From Methanobacteriaceae archaeon (lineage in GTDB: Archaea > Methanobacteriota > Methanobacteria > Methanobacteriales > Methanobacteriaceae): a DNA stretch of 64,000 bases. Below, one piece after another: positions 53,046-63,636 of this stretch. Made by a program: the position numbers and the translations under genes. The stretch's first letter is position 1. Every line of letters begins with the position of its first letter. The stretch spans positions 82,277 to 146,276 of the forward strand of contig JASEJD010000002.1 in NCBI GenBank assembly GCA_030016715.1, written 5' to 3'. The notes beneath the pieces were generated by a model that worked only from the letters and a program-made list of their open reading frames with translations, was not told the DNA's origin and made no database searches.

Positions 53046-54743
53046 TTACATTGAATTAGGAGCATCTATCCCTAATAAATATAGGGCATTTCTTATTGTT
53101 ATTCTGGTTCGGTCAACTAACAGTAATCGAGAAACTTCCTTATTGGAACCTTTGACTTGCACTGATTTGTAAAACTTATTAAATGCTCCAGCTAAATCCA
53201 ATGCATATTGTGCTAGTAGATGCACTCTTCTTAATCTGGCAGATTCTTCAATAACACTGGTGAACTTTGATAAGGTTTTAATTAAATCAATTTCAGTAGG
53301 ATGATCTAAAATTTCAATCTCAGATTCAGCAATACTTTTAGATTCATCATAACCACATTTTTTCAGTAATTTGCAAGATCGGGCATGCGCATATTGGATA
53401 GATGCACATCCCCTTTCAAAACTTAAAGCTTCATCCCATTTAAATACTATATGCTTTTCAGGCGATAACTTGGCAATAAAATACCTTATGGCGCCAATAC
53501 CCACTTTTTTAGCAATATCTATTTTCTCTTCTTCAGTTAAATCAGGCCTTTTAATTTCTAATTGACCAAAAGCTCTTTGAACTGCTTCTTCTACCATTTC
53601 ATCAACTGATATAAAAACTCCTCTTCGGGTAGACATTGATCCTTCTGGCAAGGTAATAAATTCATAAAATATAACTTCTGGAGATCTTGAATCTAATATA
53701 TCTAAAGCTATACTTAATTGGTCTATTGCTAGTTTATGATCCGATCCTAGAACATCAATTAACTCATCACAATTTTTTGATTTGTAGACATGGTAAGCCA
53801 AGTCTCTTGTAGAATATAATGATGTACCATCTGATCTTGTAAGAACAAGCTCCTTTTCAATACCATAATCTTCCAGTGGCAAATATAATACTTCATTTGT
53901 TTTTGTTACATTTTTTTCTTTTAGTGTTTGCAATATACTGGCCACTGAACCGTCTTTTACAAATTTACTTTCCCATACATAGGTATCATGAGATACATTA
54001 ATTTTTTTTAAAGTATATTTAACACCTTCCAAGCATTGGTTAACAGCGTTTTCAAAACTCTTTTCTAATTTTCCTTCATTTCCATATTCGTATTGTTTCA
54101 ATAAACTATCAATCTCATTTTTCAGTTCTGGATCAGCTCTGAGTTTTTCATTGACTTGAAAATATAATTTACCAATTTCATGATCTATTTTTTCAGATTT
54201 ATCCATTTCAAAATCTAGATTAAGGAAACCCCACACTACCATGGCAATTTGTCTTCCCATATCATTGACATAGTATTGAGTTTCCACTTCATAACCTGCA
54301 AAACCGAGTATGCGAGAAATAGAATCTCCAATAATCGAATTACGAATATGACCAATATGTAGTGGACCATTTGGATTTGCGGATGTGTGTTCCACTATTA
54401 TTTTTGTATTATTGGGTTTAAACTGCCCGTAGTCGGTTTTAATAGATTTTAAAACCATTCTTGAGAATTTGTTATAATTTACATAAAAATTAATGTAGGG
54501 CCCTTTCAGTTCTACCTTTTCAAATAACTCAGAAAGTTTAATTTCATTAACTATTTCTGCAGCTATTTCCATAGGAGATCTTTTTAATTGTTTAGCTAAT
54601 TGAAAAGATACTGCTGAAGCTAAATCTCCTAATTCTGGATTAGGAGGCTGCTCAAGTTTAATTTCTGAAGGTTCTTCATATCCTAATTTGTTAATGGTTT
54701 TCTTTAGGGCCTTTATGGCCATTTGTTCCAAGTTTCGGTACAT
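53046..54743 (-). CDS. argS: Arginyl-tRNA synthetase
   Basis: 565 residues, class I. N-terminal additional domain, [18 protein letters not shown] carrying the HIGH motif, catalytic core with LGSDHKLAI, degenerate KMSKS as [10 protein letters not shown] (common in ArgRS), and an all-helical anticodon-binding domain with [22 protein letters not shown]. Charges tRNA-Arg. 81 bp after the signal peptidase stop on the same strand. Confidence 0.95.
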   Translation of the reverse strand: MYRNLEQMAIKALKKTINKLGYEEPSEIKLEQPPNPELGDLASAVSFQLAKQLKRSPMEIAAEIVNEIKLSELFEKVELKGPYINFYVNYNKFSRMVLKSIKTDYGQFKPNNTKIIVEHTSANPNGPLHIGHIRNSIIGDSISRILGFAGYEVETQYYVNDMGRQIAMVVWGFLNLDFEMDKSEKIDHEIGKLYFQVNEKLRADPELKNEIDSLLKQYEYGNEGKLEKSFENAVNQCLEGVKYTLKKINVSHDTYVWESKFVKDGSVASILQTLKEKNVTKTNEVLYLPLEDYGIEKELVLTRSDGTSLYSTRDLAYHVYKSKNCDELIDVLGSDHKLAIDQLSIALDILDSRSPEVIFYEFITLPEGSMSTRRGVFISVDEMVEEAVQRAFGQLEIKRPDLTEEEKIDIAKKVGIGAIRYFIAKLSPEKHIVFKWDEALSFERGCASIQYAHARSCKLLKKCGYDESKSIAESEIEILDHPTEIDLIKTLSKFTSVIEESARLRRVHLLAQYALDLAGAFNKFYKSVQVKGSNKEVSRLLLVDRTRITIRNALYLLGIDAPNSM

Positions 54744-54824
54744 TGATTCACCATATAATAAAGTTTAATTGGTATTATTTAATTTGATAAAATAAAAATT
54801 TTTAATTTTTTTAAAAATGTTAAT

Positions 54825-55253
54825 TTATAATCCTCTTATCCAAAGAGTTATATATCCTATCTTAGGTATAAAAAAAGGGTTATCTCCTATTTCAACCACT
54901 TTTGCTAGCACTTGGTTAGGATATACTGCTGCAGGGTCTGGATTAGGATTATTATCTCCTTTAGTTATGTAATATTTCTGGCCTTGGGAATTTGTTCCAA
55001 CATAAATAATGCGATGAATTACTGGTTCTGGAAACCAAGTGGCATTATATATAATTATATCTCCTTTTTCTAATTGTTCTGGATTAAATTCTTGTAAACC
55101 AAATAAATTGGTTTTTTCAACTATTACAATATCTCCCCGATAAAAAACCGGTTCCATGCTTCCTGAAACTACAACATTCATATGTTGGGCGGCTATTATT
55201 CCAATTAATAAAATTGCTATATATCCTAGTATTTCTTTTGTGTTCTTAGACAT
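54825..55253 (-). CDS. Archaeal type I signal peptidase
   Basis: 142 residues. One N-terminal transmembrane helix ([18 protein letters not shown]), catalytic serine in [15 protein letters not shown], and PVIHRIIYV where the archaeal/ER-type histidine replaces the bacterial lysine; [10 protein letters not shown] supplies the aspartates. Cleaves Sec signal peptides outside the membrane, so it likely processes the secreted proteins in this window. Begins 12 bp after the ilvD stop, so co-transcription is likely. Confidence 0.9.
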   Translation of the reverse strand: MSKNTKEILGYIAILLIGIIAAQHMNVVVSGSMEPVFYRGDIVIVEKTNLFGLQEFNPEQLEKGDIIIYNATWFPEPVIHRIIYVGTNSQGQKYYITKGDNNPNPDPAAVYPNQVLAKVVEIGDNPFFIPKIGYITLWIRGL

Positions 55254-55265
55254 TGATTTACACCT

Positions 55266-56918
55266 TTATCTCAGTATGGCTCCCTTATCAGCAGATTTCA
55301 CTAGCTTACGGTATCTTGCAAGCCACCCTTTTAAATCTTTTTTTGGAGTTATCAATTTTTCTAATCTCTCATTAATTTCTTCTGGGCTCAACATCACATC
55401 TAATTTATGGTTAGGAATATCAATTTTTATTAAATCACCATCTTTAAGAGCAGCTAATGGGCCTTTAACCATAGCTTCTGGACAAACATGACCAATACAT
55501 GGTCCTCTAGTACCTCCAGAAAACCTTCCATCTGTTATTAAAGCCACTGAAAGCCCCATTCCAGATATTGCGGATGTAGGATTTAACATTTCCCGCATTC
55601 CAGGCCCTCCTTTAGGCCCTTCATAACGTATTACGATAACATCTCCTTCATTTATCTCTTTGTTAAATATTGCAGTAACACACTCTTCTTCACTATTAAA
55701 AACACGTGCGGGTCCTTCAAAGACCATCATATCTAAATTTACAGCAGCTTTTTTTATTACAGATCCTTCAGGAGCTAAATTACCTTTTAATATGGCTAAA
55801 CCACCTTCTTTATGGACTGAATCATCCATGGGCCGAATTACAGAATAATCTAATACCTTAGCATCGTTAATATTTTCATTAACAGTTTTCCCAGTACAAG
55901 TTATTAACTCTAGATTAATCTTTTCTTCTATATTTTTTAATACAGCAGGTATGCCTCCTGCTTTATCAAGATCTAGCATACTATGCGGCCCTGAAGGACT
56001 GATAGCAGCTATATGAGGGATCTGTTTTTCTAATCTTTCAAAAAGTTCCAACTCAATTTTCACACCTTTATCTTCCAGCTCACTCGCAATGGCAGGAATA
56101 TGTAAAATGGTGTTTGTTGAACCACCTAAAGCTAGATCAACAGCAGCTGCATTTTCAAATGCTTCTTGTGTCATAATAGCGGAAGGTGTAATATTCTTTT
56201 CTAGAAGTTCTATAATTTTTGAACCCGATTCTCTAGCCAATCTCATTTTTTTAGCTGTTACTGCGTGAGTAGTAGCACAATAGGGCAGGCTCATGCCTAA
56301 AGCTTCAGTTACACAAGCCATGGTGTTTGCAGTAAAAAGTCCTGCACAAGAACCTGCTCCAGGACAAGCACATTTTTCAAGTTCATTTAATTCATCTTCA
56401 GACATAAGTCCAGATGATACTGATCCAACTGCCTCATAAACCGTGATCAAATCCACAGATTTACCTTTATAGTTACCAGGCAACATAGGACCGCCTGTAA
56501 CAAAAATTGATGGAATATTTAAACGGGCTGAAGCCATGAGCATACCGGGCACTACTTTATCACATGTTGGAATTAATACAAGAGCATCAAAACTATGAGC
56601 TTGTACCATACTTTCCACAGTATCGGCTATAATTTCTCGAGATGCAAGAGAATAACGCATCCCATCATGATTCATAGCAATTCCATCACAAATCGCCATT
56701 GTATTAAATTCGAATGGCACTCCTCCTGCTTCAGTCACACCTAATTTAACTGCTTCAGCCACTTCTTTAAGGTGAATATGTCCTGGCACTATCTCAGTAA
56801 AACTATTCGCTATTCCAATGAACGGTTTTTTCATTTCATCATCTGTTACTCCGCATGCTCGAAGAAGTGATCTATGTGGAGCCCTATGCAATCCTTTTTT
56901 AATTTTATCACTTTTCAT
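55266..56918 (-). CDS. ilvD: Dihydroxy-acid dehydratase
   Basis: 550 residues. Fe-S cysteines in [10 protein letters not shown] and [19 protein letters not shown], with [18 protein letters not shown], and C-terminal [20 protein letters not shown]. Dehydrates dihydroxyisovalerate and dihydroxymethylvalerate to keto acids, third step of valine/isoleucine synthesis. Separated from the other ilv genes by 5 kb. ATG 56918. Confidence 0.95.
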   Translation of the reverse strand: MKSDKIKKGLHRAPHRSLLRACGVTDDEMKKPFIGIANSFTEIVPGHIHLKEVAEAVKLGVTEAGGVPFEFNTMAICDGIAMNHDGMRYSLASREIIADTVESMVQAHSFDALVLIPTCDKVVPGMLMASARLNIPSIFVTGGPMLPGNYKGKSVDLITVYEAVGSVSSGLMSEDELNELEKCACPGAGSCAGLFTANTMACVTEALGMSLPYCATTHAVTAKKMRLARESGSKIIELLEKNITPSAIMTQEAFENAAAVDLALGGSTNTILHIPAIASELEDKGVKIELELFERLEKQIPHIAAISPSGPHSMLDLDKAGGIPAVLKNIEEKINLELITCTGKTVNENINDAKVLDYSVIRPMDDSVHKEGGLAILKGNLAPEGSVIKKAAVNLDMMVFEGPARVFNSEEECVTAIFNKEINEGDVIVIRYEGPKGGPGMREMLNPTSAISGMGLSVALITDGRFSGGTRGPCIGHVCPEAMVKGPLAALKDGDLIKIDIPNHKLDVMLSPEEINERLEKLITPKKDLKGWLARYRKLVKSADKGAILR

Positions 56919-57187
56919 AAAATCACCAGTATATTATACTCCAATAGGAGGGATGGATTAACTCATAATCTGATATTCTAAACAAGAATTCATTTTTCTT
57001 TAAATAGTTAATTAAATTTTCCAATACTTGAACAAAAGAATAATTCAAAATTCATAAATTTTTCCAGACATATATTATCCTTAGTTTTTTCTATATAAAT
57101 AATATAAATCTACATTTATAATATTTTATTCATAAATCAGGAATTTTTAATAATAATATTAATTATATAATTTATATATTTAGAAGC

Positions 57188-58426
57188 ATGGAGTTAATTT
57201 TAATTATAAAAGTTCTAGTTTCAATTGCTATAGGTGCACTAATTGGAACCGAAAGAGAACGAAAACATGAAAATGCAGAATTTGCAGGTATTCGTACTTT
57301 CATATTGATAGCTCTTTTTGGGACTATTTCCGCTTATTTATCCTCTCTTTATCATTATTTTCTGATCATAGCCTTTGGGGCTATGGCAGCTTTAGTTTGT
57401 ATAAGTTATTTCATTAGTTCTAATATGAATGGAGATATAGGAACAACCACCGAAATCGCAGCGCTTCTGACTTTTTTATTAGGAGCATCTTGTTTCAATG
57501 ATGAAGGATATAAAATTGCACCAATCATTGCCATTATTATCACGGTAATTCTAGCATTTAAACCTTATATACATAGATTTGTTCATAAAATTAGTGAAAA
57601 GGAGATGCTAAACACTTTAAAGTTTTTAATCATAGCCTTTGTTATTTTACCATTACTCCCCAACCATTTCATAGGACCATATGATGTTTTTAATCCATAT
57701 CAAATATGGCTGATGATAGTTTTCATTTCTGCAATTAGTTATGCTGGTTACATACTACTGAAATTAATTGGAGATGAAAGAGGATTAGGACTCACTGGGA
57801 TAATTGGGGGATTAGTTTCTAGCACGGCAGTGGTTACGGCTATGGCTGGTCGAGTCAGAGAGAGTGATTTTTTAATTAAGGGCGCTTTATTTGCCACAGT
57901 TATTGCTAGTTCCATGATGTTTTTCAGAGTTCTTTTCGAGGTTTTAATAATTAACCCAGAACTTTTACCACTGTTAATGGTTCCTATGTTGGTCATGGGA
58001 ACATTTGGAGGGTTTTTAGCAGCAATTATCTGGAAGAAAAGCACTGTAAAATATATTGATGCGGATGTAAAATTGAAAAACCCATTTAGTCTAAAACCAG
58101 CCTTTATTTTTGGAGCCCTATTTCTGGCCATACTTTTTATCACTAGAGTGGCGGATTTATACTTTGGTAGTATGGGAATTTATGCAGCAAGTATATTATC
58201 AGGGGTTGCTGATGTGGATGCCATAACCATAAGCATGGCTCTTCAAGCTAAAACAACAATTTCTTCAACAACAGCGGTCATTGCCATAACACTGGCAACC
58301 ATGTCCAACACGGTTTTTAAATTTCTAATTGCCTTATTAATAGGCACAAAAAGATTTGCAAAGTTTATAGGCATAATATTTATTTTGATAATTTTAGCTG
58401 GAATTGTAACTATAATCCTTATATAA
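57188..58426 (+). CDS. MgtC/SapB-DUF4010 membrane protein
   Basis: 412 residues, about 11 membrane helices. The N-terminal ~130 residues are MgtC/SapB-like: IAIGALIGTERERKHENAEFAGIRTF. The C-terminal two thirds fit DUF4010 (GDERGLGLTGIIGGLVSSTAVV, LSGVADVDAITISMA). MgtC proteins affect Mg2+ homeostasis and ATP synthase in bacteria; the role of the archaeal fusion is unknown. ATG 57188 has no clear ribosome site, so the transcript may be leaderless. Stands alone. Confidence 0.82.
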   Translation: MELILIIKVLVSIAIGALIGTERERKHENAEFAGIRTFILIALFGTISAYLSSLYHYFLIIAFGAMAALVCISYFISSNMNGDIGTTTEIAALLTFLLGASCFNDEGYKIAPIIAIIITVILAFKPYIHRFVHKISEKEMLNTLKFLIIAFVILPLLPNHFIGPYDVFNPYQIWLMIVFISAISYAGYILLKLIGDERGLGLTGIIGGLVSSTAVVTAMAGRVRESDFLIKGALFATVIASSMMFFRVLFEVLIINPELLPLLMVPMLVMGTFGGFLAAIIWKKSTVKYIDADVKLKNPFSLKPAFIFGALFLAILFITRVADLYFGSMGIYAASILSGVADVDAITISMALQAKTTISSTTAVIAITLATMSNTVFKFLIALLIGTKRFAKFIGIIFILIILAGIVTIILI

Positions 58427-59061
58427 GATTTTATACTTCTAATTTCTATTTTTAAATGGTAATAAAATTTATTTATATTTTATAAGTTTTAAAATGCTTA
58501 ATATAGTTAAAAAATTTATTCTAAAACTTTTTAAAGTTATAAATTATAAAATCTTCAAGATGGATTTGCAAAAAAAATTAAGGTATATTTTTTTCGTAGA
58601 GCCTTTCATATAACTAACTTGGCTAGCAAATAATATTATTAAATCAGTATCTTATCATTATTACTCCCAGAATACATTCCAAACCGGGTAGCCATCAAAT
58701 AATAAATTCAATTAAAAAAATATTTAAAAAGATTAATGTTATTTATTTATATTTTTAAGTTTTAATGGCAATTTTTTCATTAAATTAAATATTTATTAAA
58801 AGATTATTGTTAAATAAAAATCTATTTATCTGGCTTTTACCCATCTATTACTATATTGGATTGAGATGGTATCATATTGATAAATATCATGGCGCTGATA
58901 AAATTTTAATATAATTTTAATATTTAAATAGTTTTAAGTTAAACTTTTAAAAGAAAAATCTAATAATTACTGAAATATTTCATCCACTTTAACATCAATG
59001 ACTATAGAATTTAACTGGCTTTTAGAGAATATTTGAATCATTATTTAATTTAGGTGATAAA
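58427..59061. other. 635-bp gene-free region, nothing recognised
   Basis: AT-rich, with frequent stops in all frames. The stretch 58600-58690 is less AT-biased (TAGAGCCTTTC, AACTTGGCTAGC, ACTCCCAGAATAC, CCGGGTAGCC) and could be a decayed gene or small RNA, but I find no cloverleaf, hairpin with GC arms or ORF with a ribosome site. Confidence 0.5.
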
Positions 59062-60888
59062 ATGAGGATATTGTTAATTCACTCTGACTATTTAAAGTAT
59101 AAAACCAAAAATAAAACCAAAATCGCTGAAAAAATAAAAGATGATAGAAAGCAGGGTTTGTTTAAAAACTCTTTAGTTGTTTTCACTGCTGTTGAAAAAG
59201 AAGACGAGGAAAATCAAAAACAGTTAGTTGAGAATGCTGCAGCTGAGATCATGGATATTTATGGGAAAGTCAACCCGGATAATGTGGTTATTTATCCCTA
59301 TGCACATCTAAGTTCTTCTTTAAGTTCTCCAGATGCAGCTAAAAATATTTTAAAGGACATGGAATCTGAATTAAAAAAAAGGGATATTACAGTGGAAAGA
59401 GTTCCATTCGGGTGGTATAAATCTTTTGAAGTATCTTGTAAGGGTCACCCCTTATCTGAACTTTCTAGAACCATTACCGTAGAAAAAAAAGTGAAAGAAA
59501 AAACTTCTGAAATAGAAGATTCAGAATTTTATATATTAGACCATGATGAGTTACATGATCCTGAAAAGTTTCAATATGAAAGCGAGGATTTGAAAAAGTT
59601 GGTTTTTTATGAATTGGGAAAAATGGAATCTACAGGTGATGAACCTCCACATGTAAAATTAATGCGTGAAAAAAAACTGGCAGATTATGAGTCTTCAGCA
59701 GATGTTGGCCATCTTAGATGGTATCCTAAAGGTCGTCTCATCCGGGATCTATTAGCAGATTATGTTTATAATCTGGTAACAGAACATGGAGCAATGCCGG
59801 TTGAAACACCTATAATGTATGATCTAGCAGATGAAGCAATAAGAGTTCATGCTGAGAAGTTTGGTGAAAGACAGTACCGTATGAATAATAAAAAAGAATT
59901 AATGCTTAGATATGCATGCTGTTTTGGAGCATTCAGAGTTCTATCAGATTCATTTTTAACATGGAAAAATTTACCAATAGGTATTTATGAACTTTCAACT
60001 TATAGCTTCCGTATGGAGAAAAAGGGTGAAGTTGTTGGTTTAAAGAGACTTAGAGGGTTCACCATGCCGGATCTTCATACTGTCTGCAGGGATATTGAAC
60101 AATCTCTGGAGGAATTTGATAAACAAGTATCAATGTGCCAACAAACAGGTAAAGATTTTCAAATCAACTATGAAGTTATTTTCAGAGCTACCCAAGACTT
60201 TTTTGAAGAACATAGGGAATGGATATTTTCTGAAGCCAATAAAATTGGCAAACCGGTTCTAATGGAAATTCTTCCAAAAAGAAAACATTACTGGATATGT
60301 AAAATGGATTTTGCAGCTATTGACTATTTAGGTAGGCCAATAGAAAATCCTACAGTGCAGATAGATGTTGAAAGCGGGGAAAGATTTGGCATTACCTATA
60401 TTGATGAGTTGGATAATGAGATTAATCCAATAATTATCCATTGCAGCCCAACCGGAAGTATTGAGAGAGTTATATGCAGTTTACTGGAGAAAACCGCGGT
60501 TGAACTTAATCAAAAACCACCAATGCTACCTACATGGCTTTCACCAACCCAAGTCAGATTTTTACCTATTGCTGAAAGACATATAGAATATGCCATGGAA
60601 CTAGCCCAAGATCTTAAAGAAAACGACATAAGGGTGGATGTGGATGATCGCACAGACACTGTTGGTAAAAAAATTAGAAATGCAGGTAAGGAATGGGTAC
60701 CCTATGTAGTAGTTATAGGAGATAAGGAATTGGAAAGCAAGGATCTAGTGGTAAATGTGCGTAGTACCAATGAAAAAGTTTCAATGAGCATTGATGACTT
60801 GAAAGAAAAAATTGGCTTAGAAACAGTTAAAATGCCATATAGAGATTTGCCAATGCCATTAAAACTTTCTAAACGCATAAATTTCTAA
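59062..60888 (+). CDS. thrS: Threonyl-tRNA synthetase, archaeal type
   Basis: 608 residues. The N-terminal ~140 residues are the archaeal D-aminoacyl-deacylase-like editing domain ([26 protein letters not shown]), which removes mischarged serine. The class II core has [11 protein letters not shown] (zinc cysteine), [25 protein letters not shown] and [12 protein letters not shown]. The C-terminal anticodon domain has [27 protein letters not shown] precedes ATG 59062. Full length. Confidence 0.96.
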   Translation: MRILLIHSDYLKYKTKNKTKIAEKIKDDRKQGLFKNSLVVFTAVEKEDEENQKQLVENAAAEIMDIYGKVNPDNVVIYPYAHLSSSLSSPDAAKNILKDMESELKKRDITVERVPFGWYKSFEVSCKGHPLSELSRTITVEKKVKEKTSEIEDSEFYILDHDELHDPEKFQYESEDLKKLVFYELGKMESTGDEPPHVKLMREKKLADYESSADVGHLRWYPKGRLIRDLLADYVYNLVTEHGAMPVETPIMYDLADEAIRVHAEKFGERQYRMNNKKELMLRYACCFGAFRVLSDSFLTWKNLPIGIYELSTYSFRMEKKGEVVGLKRLRGFTMPDLHTVCRDIEQSLEEFDKQVSMCQQTGKDFQINYEVIFRATQDFFEEHREWIFSEANKIGKPVLMEILPKRKHYWICKMDFAAIDYLGRPIENPTVQIDVESGERFGITYIDELDNEINPIIIHCSPTGSIERVICSLLEKTAVELNQKPPMLPTWLSPTQVRFLPIAERHIEYAMELAQDLKENDIRVDVDDRTDTVGKKIRNAGKEWVPYVVVIGDKELESKDLVVNVRSTNEKVSMSIDDLKEKIGLETVKMPYRDLPMPLKLSKRINF

Positions 60889-61245
60889 ACTATTTTATTA
60901 TTTCATTTCATGTATTTTTTTTATGATTCAATTTTTTTGCTGTCCAATATGAAATAATTGAATTTTTTATCTTTTAAGAATATTGTAATACTTTTTTTAT
61001 AACTATACTTATTTAAACGGTTATAAAAGGTTAAATATATTTTATATGAATTACATACTATAGTTTAATTAGATAACATAAATCTATATTATGAATTGAT
61101 TAATTCTTTTATAGATTGTGTTTATTAGCTGTTTAGAGGCTTTTAGTGATCGTTATAAGTTTATAACAAATTCATGTTTGTTAGTGGAGCAAATGAACAG
61201 CTATTATCTATAAAATAATAATTAAATGTTCGGGGGAGGTATTGT
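60889..61245. other. Intergenic region with structured leader before the tyrosine-rich protein
   Basis: 357 bp. T-rich stretch 60928-61000 may terminate thrS. TATA-like sequence near 61035-61050. The second half holds the nested inverted repeats listed next, and GGGGGAGG at 61232-61239 is the ribosome site for ATG 61246. Confidence 0.5.
61107..61215 (+). ncRNA. Candidate structured 5' leader or cruciform (nested inverted repeats)
   Basis: Paired by eye. P1: TTTTATAGAT (61107-61116) with ATCTATAAAA (61206-61215), 10 bp. P2: TAGCTGTTTA (61126-61135) with TGAACAGCTA (61194-61203), 10 bp with one G-T wobble. A weaker helix may pair GCTTT (61139-61143) with GGAGC (61186-61190). The apex holds GTTATAA-GT-TTATAAC (61152-61167) and an overlapping alternative hairpin AACAAA/TTTGTT (61165-61182). 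Nested in register, it ends 30 bp before the start codon of a secreted protein. May be a regulatory RNA leader, or a DNA-level protein-binding site. No known riboswitch class recognised. Confidence 0.4.
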
Positions 61246-61680
61246 ATGGTTAAAATATATAAAAACATGTTCCGCCTATTGATGTGTCTCCTTGTTTTAA
61301 GCATGGGTGTTGCTGCTGTAGCATCACTAGATACATCAAATGCAGCATATGTAAAAGATAGATGGAGTAAAAGTGGCTGGTCAGGATATTACTATTACAA
61401 AATGTCAGGTTATACTGCAGTATATAGCAAAAATAGTTATAAAATGGCTGCTAAAGGATATTATTGGTATGGTGATGGCTACTTAGGGTCTGGATATTAT
61501 AACATATATCTTACTAAAATAAATTATCGGACCATAAAGGTTTACCAAAAAGCTCGGGACATTAATGGTAAATATTATTATAAAACCAATTATGTCAGAT
61601 ACTACAAGTCATTAGCTACTTATTATTCCTATAAACGAGGTACTTTTAGAGGATGGCAACGTAGTTGGTTAACACCATAA
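61246..61680 (+). CDS. Small secreted tyrosine-rich protein
   Basis: 144 residues. Signal peptide: basic KIYKNMFR, hydrophobic LLMCLLVLSMGVAAVAS, cleavage probably in the SNAA region near residue 34. The mature ~110 residues contain about 26 tyrosines plus many Gly, Ser, Lys and Trp (WSGYYYYKMSGY, GYYWYGDGYLGSGYYN) and no cysteine. Low-complexity, basic and aromatic, suggesting a surface-binding or structural role. GGGGGAGG before ATG 61246 is one of the strongest ribosome sites in the window. Another aromatic, basic secreted protein lies at 63637. Family not recognised. Confidence 0.75.
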   Translation: MVKIYKNMFRLLMCLLVLSMGVAAVASLDTSNAAYVKDRWSKSGWSGYYYYKMSGYTAVYSKNSYKMAAKGYYWYGDGYLGSGYYNIYLTKINYRTIKVYQKARDINGKYYYKTNYVRYYKSLATYYSYKRGTFRGWQRSWLTP

Positions 61681-61798
61681 CTATTTTTCCTTTTTTATTT
61701 TTCAGTTATATAAACTTGCAAAAATTCCTAATAATCCAGTTTTCTACTTATAAAAATTAGTTTTTTAGCTTTAAAATGTAAGTATAAGTTATAATAGT

Positions 61799-61820
61799 AT
61801 AAGTTATAAGTTATAACTTA
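61799..61820. promoter_or_regulatory. 22-bp element before parA, identical to the uppP-upstream copy
   Basis: Contains direct GTTATAA half-sites and the 14-bp palindrome TAAGTTATAACTTA (61807-61820), ending 20 bp before the parA start. A second diverged AGTATAAGTTATAA copy lies just upstream (61781-61794). Position overlaps the likely transcription start, so autoregulation of the parA pair is plausible. Identical 22 bases at 42189-42210. Confidence 0.5.
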
Positions 61821-61839
61821 AAAGATGGGAGATGATGAT

Positions 61840-62622
61840 GTGGGTGAAATAATTGCAATAATAAATCAAAAAGGTGGAGTCGGTAAAACCACAACTGCGG
61901 TTAATTTAGCATCTGCTCTGGCAATAGAAAATAAAAAGGTTTTAATAATAGATATGGATCCTCAAGCTAACGCTACAACCGGATTTGGCATAGAGAAAGG
62001 GGTGCTTGAGAATACAATATATTCTGTTTTGTCTGAAGATAAAACACTTAGTGATGTTATTATGCACACAGACATTAAAAATTTGGATCTGGTTCCAAGC
62101 AATATACATTTGAGTGGAGCCGAAATCGAGTTAAGTAAAGTAATTGGTCCTTATAAAATATTGAAAGAATCAACGAAGGGTTTTGAACATGTTTATGATT
62201 ATATTCTAATTGATGTTCCTCCTTCACTTGGCCTTTTAACTATCAATTCTCTGGTGGCAGCAGACAGCGTAATAATACCAATACAAGCAGAGTTCTATGC
62301 TTTGGAGGGAATGGCTGATCTTATAGAAGCCATTGAATTAGTAGAAAAACGTTTAGAAAGTCCATCTCCAATAAAAGGAATATTATTGACTCTTTATGAT
62401 TCACGGACACGGTTGGGAAGGGAAGTATACAAGAATGTGAAAGAATACTTTGGAGAAACTGAAAATATATTTAAAACAACCATCCCTAGAAATGTGAGAT
62501 TAGCAGAAGCACCAAGTCATGGAATGCCTTGCATAATATATGATGAAGAAAGTATAGGGACTATGGCTTATAAAAAACTAGCCAGAGAAATAATTAATAT
62601 GGATGATTCAGATGAATCCTAA
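61840..62622 (+). CDS. parA: ParA/Soj chromosome-partition ATPase
   Basis: 260 residues from GTG 61840, with GGGAG 8 bases upstream; ATG 61825 in frame overlaps that site. Deviant Walker A KGGVGKT (11-17), DMDPQANATTGFG, Walker B YDYILIDVPPSLG, and the ParA/Soj C-terminal IPRNVRLAEAPSHGMP. No N-terminal helix-turn-helix, so Soj-like. Dimerises on ATP, binds DNA non-specifically and is driven by a partner. The next gene overlaps by 11 bp and looks like that partner. A plasmid origin is unlikely: the surroundings are ordinary chromosomal genes. Confidence 0.93.
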   Translation: MGEIIAIINQKGGVGKTTTAVNLASALAIENKKVLIIDMDPQANATTGFGIEKGVLENTIYSVLSEDKTLSDVIMHTDIKNLDLVPSNIHLSGAEIELSKVIGPYKILKESTKGFEHVYDYILIDVPPSLGLLTINSLVAADSVIIPIQAEFYALEGMADLIEAIELVEKRLESPSPIKGILLTLYDSRTRLGREVYKNVKEYFGETENIFKTTIPRNVRLAEAPSHGMPCIIYDEESIGTMAYKKLAREIINMDDSDES

Positions 62623-62962
62623 AAAAAAGAAACCTGAAAGTGCACTGGGGAAAGGTTTGGATGCTCTCATCCGTAAAAATGAAACAAAAACTGTTGAAGA
62701 TAATATAAAAGAAAATTCAAAAAAAATAGAAAACATTGAAACTGCAGATAAAGATTTGGAAAATAAGCTGGTGTTGGATGTTTTGGATGAAGTTAAAAAG
62801 AATCCCCGAATATCTTTATGGTCAGCACGATCTGCAGCAGTTCTACGATTTTTGAAAAAAACCAAACCTGAATTTAGTATTAGCAGTGAAGCATCGATTC
62901 TTATTGAAGAAGCAGTTAAAGAAAAATATCCTGATATATGGAAAATTTTCCATGATTTATAA
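62612..62962 (+). CDS. Small ParA partner with ParB-type N-terminal motif
   Basis: 116 residues from ATG 62612; the ATG at 62603 lacks a ribosome site, while GGATGAT at 62601-62607 serves 62612. A basic N-terminus is followed by ALGKGLDALI (11-20), the same motif that opens bacterial ParB/Spo0J and contacts ParA. After it comes a charged low-complexity linker (~21-50) and a helical C-domain (~52-116: ENKLVLDVLDEVKKNPRI, SLWSARSAAVLRFLKK). There is no ParB CTPase box (GERRxRA) and no recognisable helix-turn-helix. It overlaps parA by 11 bp. I infer a ParA-stimulating, possibly DNA-binding partner; the C-domain family is unrecognised. Confidence 0.75.
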   Translation: MNPKKKKPESALGKGLDALIRKNETKTVEDNIKENSKKIENIETADKDLENKLVLDVLDEVKKNPRISLWSARSAAVLRFLKKTKPEFSISSEASILIEEAVKEKYPDIWKIFHDL

Positions 62963-63636
62963 GTTTAATGTATAATGAATAAATAAAGAATTAATTGGCA
63001 AATCTCTGATAATTGTAGTAGTATTGATTTTTAAATAAAATATAAAATTTTTGAAAATTTTTCTTTTAACCATTATTTTATATTAGAATTAATATTTTCA
63101 CTCTATTTAATTTATTGATTGATTTTAGTTCTTTATCATGAGTAAAATTCAATTAAACGAATTTTTTCATCGAATATTTTAAGCTGCAGTGTTTTAGTTT
63201 CATTTAAAAATGCTTTAGAATGTCACTTTATTTAATTTACACAACTATGGCTTTTAAAATAATTAAATATGTAAAAATTTTATCTTTTTCCATGATTTAA
63301 CTTGATGATGCATTGATCTAAATATTGAGTGGTAATTCTGCCTTAAATTTGATTGAATATACCTTATTTAAATAAAATAGTCATTAATAATTCTTTATTA
63401 TTCAGAAAAAGATAGCTTTATCAGATTTCACTACACTATAAATTTAATCCTGTTTTAAGGGGTTTTATTTGTTAAAAAAGGCTTAAAGAAGCTTTATTTT
63501 AAAATATAAATGAAAATATTTAAATAGGATCACTTTAAGATTACCTTTCTTGTTCTAAGGTAGATTAATGAAATAATCTGAAAATTTTATTTCGCATTTT
63601 CTAATGCATTTTACCTTTGAACAAGGAGGCGGTATA
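62963..63636. other. 674-bp gene-free region before the repeat protein
   Basis: AT-rich, stops in every frame. Near its end are two adjacent hairpins: TACCTT/AAGGTA (63542-63562) and AGATTA/TAATCT (63562-63579), possibly a structured leader for the downstream gene. No RNA gene or ORF with a ribosome site otherwise. Confidence 0.45.

Noticed and set aside
58600..58690. Less AT-biased stretch after the MgtC-like gene as an RNA gene
   Set aside because: No cloverleaf or stable hairpin could be drawn and no promoter element is convincing; left as unassigned.
61825..62962. parA region as an integrated plasmid
   Set aside because: Flanked by ordinary chromosomal genes (thrS and others) with no integrase, replication initiator or composition break visible.
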